Source: Streptosporangium sp. NBC_01495
GTDB lineage: Bacteria > Actinomycetota > Actinomycetes > Streptosporangiales > Streptosporangiaceae
DNA length: 64,000 nucleotides
NCBI RefSeq assembly: GCF_036250735.1
Contig: NZ_CP109430.1
Coordinates: forward strand, 8,804,001-8,868,000
Direction: 5' to 3'
A program made the position numbers and the translations under genes. The stretch's first letter is position 1; each line of letters starts with the position of its first letter. The notes under the pieces are model-generated. The model was not told where the DNA came from. It made no database searches and saw nothing but the letters and a program-made list of their open reading frames with translations. Positions 42,993 to 51,748 of the stretch are shown here, in pieces.

Positions 42993-43571
42993 TCAGGCCT
43001 CCTTGAAGGGGAATCCGAGCTGCTTCAGCAGCGCCCGGCCCTGGTCGTCGGTCTTAGCTGTGGTCACGACCGTGATGTCCATACCACGCTGGCGGTCGAC
43101 CTTGTCCTGGTCGATCTCGTGGAACATGACCTGCTCGGTGAGACCGAAGGTGTAGTTCCCGTTGCCGTCGAACTGCTTGGGCGACAGACCGCGGAAGTCA
43201 CGGATGCGGGGCAGCGCCAGCGAGAGCAGCCGGTCGAGGAACTCCCACATGCGGTCACCGCGCAGCGTGACGTGTGCGCCGATCGGCATGCCCTCGCGCA
43301 GCTTGAACTGGGCGATGGACTTGCGGGCGCGGACGACCGCCGGCTTCTGGCCGGTGATCACGGTGAGGTCGCGGACGGCGCCTTCGATGAGCTTCGAGTC
43401 GCGCGCGGCCTCGCCGACGCCCATGTTCACCTTGATCTTGGTGATGGTGGGCACCAGCATGATGTTCTCGAACTCGAACTGCTCGTTCAGCTTCGCGATG
43501 ATCTCTTCGCGGTAGCGCTGCTTGAGGCGCGGGAGGGCCCGCTGTCCGGTCTCGGTGGTGTTCGCGGTCAT
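42993..43571 (-). CDS. rplE: 50S ribosomal protein L5
   Basis: 192 residues. The conserved segments ITKIKVNMGVGEAARDSKLI and GMPIGAHVTLRGDRMWEFLD are present. L5 binds 5S rRNA and contacts the P-site tRNA elbow. The start shares one base with the rplX stop. Confidence 0.97.
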   Translation of the reverse strand: MTANTTETGQRALPRLKQRYREEIIAKLNEQFEFENIMLVPTITKIKVNMGVGEAARDSKLIEGAVRDLTVITGQKPAVVRARKSIAQFKLREGMPIGAHVTLRGDRMWEFLDRLLSLALPRIRDFRGLSPKQFDGNGNYTFGLTEQVMFHEIDQDKVDRQRGMDITVVTTAKTDDQGRALLKQLGFPFKEA

Positions 43572-43891
43572 CAGTTGTCCTTACCCGTCTCCTCGGAAGC
43601 GGCCTCGGCCGACTCCTTCTTGGCGGGCTTGTCGTCCTTGGCAGGCTTCTCATCCTTGAGCTTCTTGACGTTGCTCACGTGGATGGAAGCCTCCATGGTC
43701 TGCACGCCACCGGCCTTGGCGCCGCGCGGACCCTGGTTGGTCTCCTTGGAGTGCTTCTTGACCATGTTGACGCCCTCGACCACCACGCGCTCCTCGCGCG
43801 GGTGGGCGGCGATCACACGACCCTTGGCACCCTTGTCCTTGCCGGCGATGACCAGGACGAGGTCACCCTTCTTCACGTGAAGCTTCGGCAT
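43571..43891 (-). CDS. rplX: 50S ribosomal protein L24
   Basis: 106 residues. A KOW motif (KKGDLVLVIAGKDKGAKGRV) is at the N terminus; a Lys/Glu/Asp-rich tail (KLKDEKPAKDDKPAKKESAE) extends beyond the usual end. L24 is an assembly initiator near the tunnel exit. It overlaps its neighbours rplN and rplE by one base each. Confidence 0.97.
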   Translation of the reverse strand: MPKLHVKKGDLVLVIAGKDKGAKGRVIAAHPREERVVVEGVNMVKKHSKETNQGPRGAKAGGVQTMEASIHVSNVKKLKDEKPAKDDKPAKKESAEAASEETGKDN

Positions 43892-44259
43892 TACAACACC
43901 TCCGGCGCGAGCGAGATGATCCGCATGAACTTCTTGTCACGCAGCTCACGTCCGACGGGACCGAAGATGCGGGTGCCCCGGGGGTCACCGCTGTCCTTGA
44001 TGATGACGGCGGCGTTCTCGTCGAAGCGGATGTAGGAACCGTCGGGCCGACGGCGCTCCTTGACAGTGCGGACGATGACGGCCTTGACCACATCGCCCTT
44101 CTTCACGGTGCCGCCGGGAATGGCGTCCTTGACCGTGGCGACGATGATGTCACCGATTCCCGCGTAGCGCCGGCCCGAGCCACCGAGCACACGGATGCAA
44201 AGGACTTCCTTCGCACCGGTGTTGTCGGCGACCTTGAGCCGCGACTCCTGCTGGATCAC
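43891..44259 (-). CDS. rplN: 50S ribosomal protein L14
   Basis: 122 residues (MIQQESRLKVADNTGAKEVL, GTRIFGPVGRELRDKKFMRI). L14 forms an intersubunit bridge and binds the silencing factor RsfS. It is the first gene of the spc operon in the classical order, and here two strong hairpins separate it from rpsQ. Confidence 0.97.
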   Translation of the reverse strand: MIQQESRLKVADNTGAKEVLCIRVLGGSGRRYAGIGDIIVATVKDAIPGGTVKKGDVVKAVIVRTVKERRRPDGSYIRFDENAAVIIKDSGDPRGTRIFGPVGRELRDKKFMRIISLAPEVL

Positions 44260-44364
44260 TTGAACTCCTGTTTGTCTCGCTGGTTCTCACCCGTGGGTGA
44301 GCCTTGCGGAACCTGCTGGGTCTTTTTCCCCCGGCGACAGCCCCTCAGGACCGCCACCGCAGGC

Positions 44365-44428
44365 GGGGCGAAGATCGCTTCGCCCCCTTGGACGCCGTCG
44401 TGGGGGGTGACGGTGTCACCCCCCACGA
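44365..44428 (-). promoter_or_regulatory. Two strong hairpins at the S10/spc operon junction
   Basis: Hairpin 1: a perfect 9-bp stem (44365-44373 with 44378-44386, loop ATCG). Hairpin 2: a perfect 13-14-bp stem (44398-44411 with 44415-44428, loop GGT). Both lie in the 179-bp rpsQ-rplN spacer, just after the rpsQ stop at 44439. No clear T tract follows, so they may be partial terminators or RNase-protected ends dividing the S10 from the spc transcript. Confidence 0.65.
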
Positions 44429-44438
44429 GGCGCGTTGC

Positions 44439-44720
44439 CTACTTGGCCTTCTCGAGGATCTCGATGACCCGCCAGCGCTTGCTGGCGGACAGCGGCCGGG
44501 TCTCCATCAGGAGGACACGGTCGCCGACACCGCAGGTGTTGGCCTCGTCGTGCGCCTTGTACTTGGTCGTCCTGCGGATGACCTTGCCGTACAGGGGGTG
44601 CTTCACGCGGTCCTCGACAGCGACCACGACGGTCTTGTCCATCTTGTCACTGACGACCAGACCCTCACGGGTCTTGCGGTAGTTCCGCGTCTCGGTCGTG
44701 GTTTCCGTGGCCTCAGCCAT
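44439..44720 (-). CDS. rpsQ: 30S ribosomal protein S17
   Basis: 93 residues (RKTREGLVVSDKMDKTVVVA, VGDRVLLMETRPLSASKRWR), an OB-fold primary binder of 16S rRNA. It overlaps rpmC by 8 bp and is the last gene of the S10 operon block. Confidence 0.97.
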   Translation of the reverse strand: MAEATETTTETRNYRKTREGLVVSDKMDKTVVVAVEDRVKHPLYGKVIRRTTKYKAHDEANTCGVGDRVLLMETRPLSASKRWRVIEILEKAK

Positions 44721-44952
44721 CGATCGACTCCTTCTCTACCGTGACAATTCCGAGCTCCCGCTCGCGCATCACGGTGTAGATACGGGCGATCTCGCGGCGG
44801 ACGGCACGCAACCGCCCGTGGCTCTCCAACTGGCCGGTCGCTGCCTGGAAGCGGAGGTTGAACAGCTCCTCCTTGGCTTCCTTCAGCTTCGTGACCAGGG
44901 TGTCCTGGTCTTCCACCCGCAGCTCACCGGCGGTCAGGCCCTTAGCCATCAC
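44713..44952 (-). CDS. rpmC: 50S ribosomal protein L29
   Basis: 79 residues, an alpha-helical hairpin (KLKEAKEELFNLRFQAATGQ) at the exit tunnel near L23, where it helps form the docking site for SRP and trigger factor. It overlaps rplP by 4 bp and rpsQ by 8 bp. Confidence 0.96.
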   Translation of the reverse strand: MMAKGLTAGELRVEDQDTLVTKLKEAKEELFNLRFQAATGQLESHGRLRAVRREIARIYTVMRERELGIVTVEKESIDG

Positions 44953-45368
44953 GCCTCACCCACTTCACGCTTGACGAACCGGCACTTCATCGGCAACTTG
45001 TGCATCGCACGACGCAGGGCTTCGCGAGCCACCGGCTCGGCGACACCCGACAGCTCGAACATGATGCGGCCGGGCTTGACGTTGGCGATCCACCACTCCG
45101 GCGAACCCTTACCGGAACCCATGCGGGTCTCGGCCGGCTTCTTCGTGAGGGGGCGGTCCGGATAGATGTTGATCCAGACCTTTCCACCACGCTTGATGTG
45201 ACGGGTCATCGCGATACGAGCCGACTCGATCTGGCGGTTGGTCACGTAGGAGTGCTCAATCGCCTGAATGCCGAACTCGCCGAACACGACCCTGGTGCCA
45301 CCCTTGGCGGCGCCGTGACGGTCGGGCCGGTGCTGCTTGCGGTGCTTGACCCTGCGCGGGATCAGCAT
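44949..45368 (-). CDS. rplP: 50S ribosomal protein L16
   Basis: 139 residues starting MLIPRRVKHRKQHRPDRHGA, with GSGKGSPEWWIANVKPGRIM close to the A site. It is late-assembling and a known target region of evernimicin-type antibiotics in other species. It follows rpsC by 2 bp. Confidence 0.97.
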   Translation of the reverse strand: MLIPRRVKHRKQHRPDRHGAAKGGTRVVFGEFGIQAIEHSYVTNRQIESARIAMTRHIKRGGKVWINIYPDRPLTKKPAETRMGSGKGSPEWWIANVKPGRIMFELSGVAEPVAREALRRAMHKLPMKCRFVKREVGEA

Positions 45369-45370
45369 GG

Positions 45371-46255
45371 TCAGCTCCCTTCAGCACCCGGCTGCGCAGC
45401 CGGGCCGGTCTCGGGGGCAGCCTGCGAGGCCGCCTCGTTCCTGGGGGCGGCGGAGCCACCGGCACGGTCGCCACGGCCGGCACCGGCGCCACGACGGGCG
45501 CCACCGGCGCCGCCGCCACGACGGGGACGGTCGCCGCCGCCACCACCGGCACCGGGGCCACGACGGTCGTCGCGGTCACGACGCTGGCCGGCGCGAGCAC
45601 CGGCGGCAGCCGCCTCGCGCTCGGCGCGGCTGCTCGGAGCCTCACCCTTGTAGATCCACACCTTCACGCCGATACGGCCGAAGGTGGTGCGGGCCTCGTA
45701 CAGGCCGTAGTCGATGTCCGCGCGGAGGGTGTGCAGGGGCACGCGGCCCTCGCGGTAGAACTCCGAACGGGACATCTCGGCGCCGCCGAGACGACCGGAG
45801 CACTGCACCCGGATGCCCTTGGCACCGCTCTTCATCGCCGACTGCATCGCCTTGCGCATGGCACGGCGGAACGAGACACGGCTGGACAGCTGCTCGGCCA
45901 CACCCTGGGCGACGAGCTGAGCGTCGATCTCAGGGTTCTTGACCTCGAGGATGTTCAGCTGGACCTGCTTCTTGGTCAGCTTCTCGAGGTCACCGCGGAT
46001 CCGGTCCGCCTCGGCGCCGCGGCGGCCGATGACGATGCCCGGACGGGCGGTGTGAATGTCGACCTGAACCCGGTCGGTGGTCCGCTCGATCTCCACCTTG
46101 GAGATGCCGGCCCGCTCCATGCCCTTTTTGAGCATGCGGCGGATCGCCACATCCTCGGCAACGTACGACTTGTAGAGCTTGTCGGCATACCACCGGCTCT
46201 TGAAGTCGGTCGTGATGCCGAGGCGGAACCCGTGCGGGTTAACCTTCTGACCCAC
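45371..46255 (-). CDS. rpsC: 30S ribosomal protein S3 with Arg/Gly-rich C-terminal extension
   Basis: 294 residues starting with GTG. The core (to ~215) has the KH domain (GIVIGRRGAEADRIRGDLEK) and the mRNA-entry helicase surface. A ~75-residue low-complexity tail rich in Arg, Gly, Ala and Asp (RRDRDDRRGPGAGGGGGDRP) follows, longer than in E. coli but usual for actinobacteria. The start shares one base with the rplV stop. Confidence 0.97.
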   Translation of the reverse strand: MGQKVNPHGFRLGITTDFKSRWYADKLYKSYVAEDVAIRRMLKKGMERAGISKVEIERTTDRVQVDIHTARPGIVIGRRGAEADRIRGDLEKLTKKQVQLNILEVKNPEIDAQLVAQGVAEQLSSRVSFRRAMRKAMQSAMKSGAKGIRVQCSGRLGGAEMSRSEFYREGRVPLHTLRADIDYGLYEARTTFGRIGVKVWIYKGEAPSSRAEREAAAAGARAGQRRDRDDRRGPGAGGGGGDRPRRGGGAGGARRGAGAGRGDRAGGSAAPRNEAASQAAPETGPAAQPGAEGS

Positions 46256-46608
46256 TAGCGGGTCCTCCCCTTCGGCTCGCGGGACTCCACGATCACGGTG
46301 ATGTGGCTGGTCCGCTTGTTGATCCGATAGGCACGACCCTGAGCACGGGGACGAAACCGCTTCAGCGTCGGGCCCTCGTCGACCCAGGCACGGCTCACGA
46401 AGAGCGTGTCACGGTCGAGCTTGAAGTTGTGCTCCGCGTTGGCAATGGCGCTCGAGAGCACCTTGTACACGGTCTCGCTCGCCGACTGGGGAGCGAACTG
46501 CAGCACGGCCTGCGCCTCCGAAGCGGGCAGCCCGCGAATGAGGTCCACCACACGGCGGGCCTTCATGGGCGTGTGGCGCGCGAACCGCGCCTGAGCCCTG
46601 GCTTCCAT
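46255..46608 (-). CDS. rplV: 50S ribosomal protein L22
   Basis: 117 residues (ARFARHTPMKARRVVDLIRG). The beta-hairpin loop (DEGPTLKRFRPRAQGRAYRI) lines the exit-tunnel constriction and macrolide site. No deletion of the loop, which would confer macrolide resistance, is seen. Confidence 0.97.
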   Translation of the reverse strand: MEARAQARFARHTPMKARRVVDLIRGLPASEAQAVLQFAPQSASETVYKVLSSAIANAEHNFKLDRDTLFVSRAWVDEGPTLKRFRPRAQGRAYRINKRTSHITVIVESREPKGRTR

Positions 46609-46705
46609 CGCTTACTCCTCTTACCCTTCGTTTTGGTCGAGTCCGTCTCACCCTGAGACGATCGCTTCCGATCGTTCCCGGCTCGACGTCCTCTTCCTGA
46701 GGCGC

Positions 46706-46984
46706 TTATCGCCGGCTGCGGCGGTCTTCCTTGACGTGGCTGCGGAAGGTTCGCGTCGGAGCGAACTCACCCAGCTTGTGGCCGATCATCGACTCGGTGA
46801 CGAACACCGGGACGTGCTTACGGCCGTCGTGAACGGCGATCGTGTGACCAAGCATGTCGGGCACGATCATGGAGCGCCGCGACCACGTCTTGATGACGTT
46901 TTTGGTGCCCTTCTCGTTCTGGACATCCACCTTCTTCTGAAGGTGGTCGTCCACGAAGGGACCCTTCTTAAGGCTACGTGGCAT
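46706..46984 (-). CDS. rpsS: 30S ribosomal protein S19
   Basis: 92 residues (MPRSLKKGPFVDDHLQKKVD, GHKLGEFAPTRTFRSHVKED). S19 lies in the 30S head and forms a bridge with the 50S A-site finger. It is 11 bp after rplB. Confidence 0.97.
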   Translation of the reverse strand: MPRSLKKGPFVDDHLQKKVDVQNEKGTKNVIKTWSRRSMIVPDMLGHTIAVHDGRKHVPVFVTESMIGHKLGEFAPTRTFRSHVKEDRRSRR

Positions 46985-46995
46985 TTTGGCTGCTC

Positions 46996-47832
46996 CTACC
47001 GCTTCTTCCGCTTGGTACGACGGCGGATGATCAGCCGGTCGCTGGCCTTGTTCGCCGCACGCGTACGTCCCTCGGGCTTGCCCTTGGGGTTGACGGGGTG
47101 ACGGCCGCCGGAGGTCTTACCCTCACCACCACCGTGCGGGTGGTCGACCGGGTTCATCGCGACACCGCGGACGGTGGGGCGCTTGCCCTTCCACCGCATG
47201 CGGCCGGCCTTACCCCAGTTGATGTTGGCCTGCTCGGCGTTGCCGACCTGGCCGATCGAGGCCCGGCAGCGAACATCGACCTGGCGCATCTCACCGGAGG
47301 GCATACGCAGCGTGGCGTACTGGCCCTCCTTGGCGAGGAGCTGAATCTGCGCGCCGGCGGACCGGCCCAGCTTGGCGCCACCACCCGGACGGAGCTCCAC
47401 CGCGTGGATGAAGGTACCGGTCGGGATGTTGCGCAGCGGGAGGCAGTTACCCGGCTTGATGTCGGCCGTGGGGCCGTTCTCGATGTTGTCGCCCTGCTTC
47501 AGGCCGGTCGGGCAGAGGATGTAGCGCTTCTCCCCGTCGGCGTAGTGCAGCAGCGCGATGCGGGACGTGCGGTTCGGGTCGTACTCGATGTGAGCGACCT
47601 TGGCCGGGATCCCGTCCTTGTCGTGACGCCGGAAATCGATGATCCGGTAGGCGCGCTTGTGGCCACCGCCCTGGTGACGGGTGGTGACTCGGCCGTGGAC
47701 GTTACGGCCACCCTTGCTGTGCAGGGGTGCAAGCAGCGACTTCTCGGGCGTGCTGCGCGTGATCTCGGCAAAGTCCGAGACGCTGGCGCCGCGGCGACCG
47801 GGGGTCGTCGGCTTGAGTTTACGGATGCCCAT
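46996..47832 (-). CDS. rplB: 50S ribosomal protein L2
   Basis: 278 residues. The conserved C-terminal segment VRGVAMNPVDHPHGGGEG holds the histidine near the peptidyl transferase centre. It is essential for subunit association. A small GC hairpin (47871-47894) lies in the spacer between rplW and rplB. Confidence 0.97.
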   Translation of the reverse strand: MGIRKLKPTTPGRRGASVSDFAEITRSTPEKSLLAPLHSKGGRNVHGRVTTRHQGGGHKRAYRIIDFRRHDKDGIPAKVAHIEYDPNRTSRIALLHYADGEKRYILCPTGLKQGDNIENGPTADIKPGNCLPLRNIPTGTFIHAVELRPGGGAKLGRSAGAQIQLLAKEGQYATLRMPSGEMRQVDVRCRASIGQVGNAEQANINWGKAGRMRWKGKRPTVRGVAMNPVDHPHGGGEGKTSGGRHPVNPKGKPEGRTRAANKASDRLIIRRRTKRKKR

Positions 47833-47923
47833 CTTTTTCGTTCATCCTTCGTCGGTTAATCCGGTCGAATGCCCCTCACCAGGTGGCGAGGGGCGTTCTC
47901 CCTGTACTTACTGAGCGAGCGCG

Positions 47924-48226
47924 TCAGCCGATCTGGCCGAAGATGTCAATCCGGTCGCCCTCGACCAGGCTGACGATGGCTCGCTTGGTGGCCGGGCGCT
48001 GGCCGTAGCCGAACCTGGTCCGCTTCCGCTTGCCCTGGCGGTTGATGGTGTTGACGCTGGCGACCTTGACACCGAAGATCTTCTCAACGGCGATCTTGAC
48101 CTGCGTCTTGTTGGCCGTCTTCCGCACCAGGAACGTGTACTTGTTGTGCTCGTCGATCAGGCCGTAGCTCTTCTCGGAGACAACCGGCTTGATGATGATG
48201 TCGCGCGGGTCGGCGATCTTCTCCAT
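47924..48226 (-). CDS. rplW: 50S ribosomal protein L23
   Basis: 100 residues (DPRDIIIKPVVSEKSYGLID, FLVRKTANKTQVKIAVEKIF). It is the tunnel-exit docking protein for trigger factor and SRP. Its start shares one base with the rplD stop. Confidence 0.97.
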   Translation of the reverse strand: MEKIADPRDIIIKPVVSEKSYGLIDEHNKYTFLVRKTANKTQVKIAVEKIFGVKVASVNTINRQGKRKRTRFGYGQRPATKRAIVSLVEGDRIDIFGQIG

Positions 48227-48873
48227 CAGGCGTCTTCCTTCCCGCTCTTGCTCAGACGTGCGACGATCTGGTCGTACGCGTCCTGAGTGAAGATGACGTC
48301 GTCGTAGCAGAGCACGTCGTAGGTGTTGAGCTGCCCGGCGTCCAGAAGGTGGACCTCGGGGGCGTTGCGCAGGCTCAGCCAGCTGAGCTCGTCACCCTCG
48401 TCGACGACGACCAGGACGCTGCGCGCCTTGGTGATCCTGCGAAGCGACTCGAGAGCCGCCTTGGTCTTCGGGGTCTCCCCCGCGACCAGACCGCTGACCA
48501 CGTGAACGCGGCCGCCGGTCGCCCGGTCGGACAGGGCCGCGCGCAGGGCGGCGGCCTTCATCTTCTTGGGAGTCTTCTGCGAGTAGTCCCGCGGAACCGG
48601 GCCGTGGACGATGCCACCGCCGGTGAACTGCGGGGCGCGGGTCGAACCCTGGCGGGCGCGGCCGGTGCCCTTCTGGCGGTACGGCTTCTTGCCGCCGCCT
48701 CGGACCTCACCGCGGGTCTTCGCCTTGTGGGTGCCCTGCCGGCGAGCGGCGAGCTGGGCCACGACGACCTGGTGGATCAGCGGGATGTTGACCTTCGTAC
48801 CGAAGATGTCCTCCGGCAGGTCGACGGTGCCGGCCTTCTCGCCGCTCACGTCGAGGACGTCAATGGTGCTCAC
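48226..48873 (-). CDS. rplD: 50S ribosomal protein L4
   Basis: 215 residues from GTG 48873, within a GTGA overlap with the rplC stop; a longer in-frame reading upstream is the antiphase of rplC and not L4. The extended tunnel loop (RGGGKKPYRQKGTGRARQGS) is intact, with no macrolide-resistance insertion seen. In E. coli, L4 represses the S10 operon. Confidence 0.97.
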   Translation of the reverse strand: MSTIDVLDVSGEKAGTVDLPEDIFGTKVNIPLIHQVVVAQLAARRQGTHKAKTRGEVRGGGKKPYRQKGTGRARQGSTRAPQFTGGGIVHGPVPRDYSQKTPKKMKAAALRAALSDRATGGRVHVVSGLVAGETPKTKAALESLRRITKARSVLVVVDEGDELSWLSLRNAPEVHLLDAGQLNTYDVLCYDDVIFTQDAYDQIVARLSKSGKEDA

Positions 48874-49523
48874 TTGGCAGCCCCCTTCTTGGCGGCGGTG
48901 CGGACCAGGACCAGGCTGCCGTTGGCGCCGGGGATCGCACCCTTGATCAGGATGAGGCCCTTCTCGGCGTCCACGGCGTGAACCTTGAGGCTCTGGACGG
49001 TCGTGCGGACGTTGCCCATCCGGCCCGCCATGCGCACGCCCTTGAAGACGCGGCCGGGGGTGGCGCAGCCACCGATGGAACCGGGCGAGCGGTGCTTGCG
49101 CTGCGTACCGTGCGAGGCGCCGAGGCCCTTGAAGCCGTGGCGCTTCATGACACCCGCGAAACCCTTGCCCTTGCTCTTGCCCGTCACGTCGACGAACTGG
49201 CCGGCCTCGAAGGTGTCGGCGAGGAGCTCCTGGCCCAGGGTGTAGTCGCTCGCGTCGTCGGTGCGGATCTCCGCGAAGTAACGGCGCGGGGTGATGTCGT
49301 GCTTGCGCAGGTAGTCGCCGAGCGGCTTGTTGACCTTCCGCGGGTCGACCTGGCCGAAGCCCAGCTGGACGGCGGTGTAGCCGTCCTTCTCGGCGGTGCG
49401 GACGCGGGTCACGACGCACGGGCCAGCCTCGACGACGGTCACCGGGACCATCCGGTTGTCCGCGTCGAAGACCTGGGTCATGCCGAGCTTCTTGCCCAGG
49501 ACGCCCTTGATCTTGTTAGCCAT
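48870..49523 (-). CDS. rplC: 50S ribosomal protein L3
   Basis: 217 residues (KIKGVLGKKLGMTQVFDADN, GFAGVMKRHGFKGLGASHGT), an early-assembly protein whose central loop approaches the peptidyl transferase centre. It lies 14 bp after rpsJ. Confidence 0.97.
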   Translation of the reverse strand: MANKIKGVLGKKLGMTQVFDADNRMVPVTVVEAGPCVVTRVRTAEKDGYTAVQLGFGQVDPRKVNKPLGDYLRKHDITPRRYFAEIRTDDASDYTLGQELLADTFEAGQFVDVTGKSKGKGFAGVMKRHGFKGLGASHGTQRKHRSPGSIGGCATPGRVFKGVRMAGRMGNVRTTVQSLKVHAVDAEKGLILIKGAIPGANGSLVLVRTAAKKGAAK

Positions 49524-49537
49524 GTCAGTGCGTTCCC

Positions 49538-49846
49538 TCAGAGCTTGATCGAGATGTCAACACCGGCGGGAAGGTCGAGTCGCATGAGCGAGTCGACCGT
49601 CTTCGGCGTCGGATCGATGATGTCAATCAGCCGCTTGTGCGTGCGCATCTCAAAGTGCTCGCGGCTGTCCTTGTACTTGTGCGGCGAGCGGATGACGCAG
49701 TACACGTTCTTCTCGGTCGGCAGCGGCACCGGGCCCGCGACCTTGGCGCCAGTCCTTGTCACCGTCTCGACGATCTTCTTGGCCGAGACGTCGATGACCT
49801 CGTGGTCATAGGCCTTGAGCCGAATGCGGATCTTCTGTCCCGCCAT
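49538..49846 (-). CDS. rpsJ: 30S ribosomal protein S10 / NusE
   Basis: 102 residues from ATG 49846 (MAGQKIRIRLKAYDHEVIDV). S10 is a 30S head protein and, as NusE, pairs with NusB and NusG in antitermination and transcription-translation coupling. It is the first gene of the S10 operon; its promoter must lie in the 334-bp gap to tuf. Confidence 0.97.
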   Translation of the reverse strand: MAGQKIRIRLKAYDHEVIDVSAKKIVETVTRTGAKVAGPVPLPTEKNVYCVIRSPHKYKDSREHFEMRTHKRLIDIIDPTPKTVDSLMRLDLPAGVDISIKL

Positions 49847-50023
49847 AATGGCCTCGGTGTCCTTCACTGTCGTCTGAAAAAGTTACGTGCGGCCTGTTGC
49901 CGCTGTGTCATGGCCGGGCCCGTCTGGACGGTCCCGCCACGTCGTGCCGGAGCACGTCTCGCCCTGGGGCGGCGTTCTCCGCACATGCCCCACGTAGCAG
50001 ACGCTGTGAGTCCGCGCTTTCTT

Positions 50024-50080
50024 CCGTGATCTGGCAATTAGTTCGGCCTGCGTTCGGCCGAACCAACTGCGAGATCACGG
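50024..50080 (-). promoter_or_regulatory. 25-bp near-perfect hairpin upstream of rpsJ
   Basis: Arms 50024-50048 and 50056-50080 (7-nt loop) match at 22 of 25 positions, and two of the three exceptions can pair as G-U on one strand. It lies about 180 bp before the S10 start codon. It may be a second terminator for tuf or a leader structure of the S10 operon. Confidence 0.7.
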
Positions 50081-50133
50081 TTCGTGGGGTCCTGCCGAGG
50101 TCCACGCCCTGCGGCGCGGCCCCCTCGTGGGGA

Positions 50134-50166
50134 GGCGGCCGACCCTGCTTTCGGGGGCCGGCCGCC
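50134..50166 (-). terminator. Probable tuf terminator
   Basis: An 8-bp GGCGGCCG/CGGCCGCC stem (50134-50141 with 50159-50166), extended by an imperfect C/G-rich pairing, lies 15 bp past the tuf stop. No T run is present. Confidence 0.5.
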
Positions 50167-50180
50167 ACTCCGCGATCGTA

Positions 50181-51374
50181 CTACTTGATGATCTTGGTCA
50201 CTCGACCCGCACCGACGGTGCGGCCACCCTCACGGATGGCGAACTTGAGACCGTCCTCCATCGCGATGGGCTGGATCAGCGCGACGTTCATCTCCGTGTT
50301 GTCGCCGGGCATGACCATCTCGGTGCCCTCGGGGAGGTTCACCACGCCGGTCACGTCGGTCGTACGGAAGTAGAACTGCGGGCGGTAGTTGTTGAAGAAC
50401 GGGGTGTGGCGGCCGCCCTCGTCCTTGCTCAGGATGTAGACCTGGGCCTCGAACTCGGTGTGCGGGGTGGTCGTGCCCGGCTTGATGATGCACTGGCCGC
50501 GCTCGACGTCCTCGCGCTTGATGCCGCGCAGGAGCAGACCGACGTTGTCGCCCGCCTGGCCCTCGTCGAGGAGCTTGCGGAACATCTCGACACCGGTGAC
50601 CGTGGTGGTGGTCTTGGTCTCCTTGATGCCGATGATGTCGACGGTCTCGTTGACCTTGACGATACCGCGCTCGATACGGCCGGTGACGACCGTGCCGCGA
50701 CCGGTGATCGAGAAGACGTCCTCGATCGGCATCAGGAACGGCTTCTCGGTCTCACGAACCGGCTCGGGGACGTTCTCGTCCACGGCGGTCATGAGCTCGA
50801 TGATCGAGTCGCCCCACTTGGCGTCGCCCTCAAGCGCCTTCAGCGCCGAGACGCGGACGACCGGCAGGTCGTCGCCGGGGAACTCCTGGGCCGAGAGAAG
50901 CTCGCGGACCTCGAGCTCGACGAGCTCCAGGATCTCCTCGTCGTCCACCATGTCGGACTTGTTGAGGGCCACGACGATGTAGGGGACGCCGACCTGGCGG
51001 GCCAGGAGGACGTGCTCCTTCGTCTGCGGCATCGGGCCGTCGGTGGCGGCGACCACGAGGATCGCACCGTCCATCTGAGCCGCGCCGGTGATCATGTTCT
51101 TCACGTAGTCGGCGTGACCGGGGCAGTCCACGTGGGCGTAGTGGCGCTTCTCGGTCTGGTACTCGACGTGCGCGATGGAGATCGTGATACCACGAGCCTT
51201 CTCCTCGGGCGCCTTGTCGATCTTGTCGAACGGGGTCGCCTCGTTAAGAGTCGGGAAACGCTCGTGGAGCACCTTGGTGATCGCCGCGGTCAGAGTGGTC
51301 TTGCCGTGGTCGATGTGCCCAATGGTGCCGATGTTTACGTGCGGCTTGGTCCGCTCGAACTTGGCCTTGGCCAC
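50181..51374 (-). CDS. tuf: Elongation factor Tu
   Basis: 397 residues. G-domain motifs GHIDHGKTT, DCPGHADYVKNM and NKSDMVDD are intact, followed by the two beta-barrel domains. It carries aminoacyl-tRNA to the ribosome. It is the last gene of the rpsL-rpsG-fusA-tuf (str) operon, separated from fusA by a tandem repeat array. I did not see an obvious elfamycin-resistance substitution, but this was not checked position by position. Confidence 0.98.
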   Translation of the reverse strand: MAKAKFERTKPHVNIGTIGHIDHGKTTLTAAITKVLHERFPTLNEATPFDKIDKAPEEKARGITISIAHVEYQTEKRHYAHVDCPGHADYVKNMITGAAQMDGAILVVAATDGPMPQTKEHVLLARQVGVPYIVVALNKSDMVDDEEILELVELEVRELLSAQEFPGDDLPVVRVSALKALEGDAKWGDSIIELMTAVDENVPEPVRETEKPFLMPIEDVFSITGRGTVVTGRIERGIVKVNETVDIIGIKETKTTTTVTGVEMFRKLLDEGQAGDNVGLLLRGIKREDVERGQCIIKPGTTTPHTEFEAQVYILSKDEGGRHTPFFNNYRPQFYFRTTDVTGVVNLPEGTEMVMPGDNTEMNVALIQPIAMEDGLKFAIREGGRTVGAGRVTKIIK

Positions 51375-51465
51375 TGCTCTCTCCTTAGAGATTCTGACGT
51401 GACTTGCGTCTTCATATTCGGGCTTGGGGGGCCGATCCCTCTCGGAACCGGCCGACGAGAAAACT

Positions 51466-51748
51466 CTCGCCCCGCACCCCTCCGGTGCGGGAAGACGATC
51501 TCTCGCCTCCCGTGCCCGGAACGGTGCCGGACTGCTCGCCCCGCACCCCTCCGGTGGCGGGGTGACGATCTCTCGCCTCCCGCGCCCGGAACAGTGCTGG
51601 ACTTACTCGCCCCGCACCCCTCCGGTGGCGGGGTGACGATCTCCTCGTCCACCCGCACCCAGAACGGTGCCGGACTTACTCGCCCCGCACCCCTCCGGTG
51701 GCGGGGTGACGATCTCCTCGTCCACCCGCGCCCGGAACAGTGCCGGAC

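Larger units (their letters stand above)
49847..50180. other. tuf-rpsJ spacer with strong secondary structure
   Basis: 334 bp. It contains the tuf terminator candidate (50134-50166), a 25-bp near-perfect hairpin (50024-50080) and presumably the S10-operon promoter and leader between 49847 and 50020. No clear -35/-10 pair could be assigned. Confidence 0.45.
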
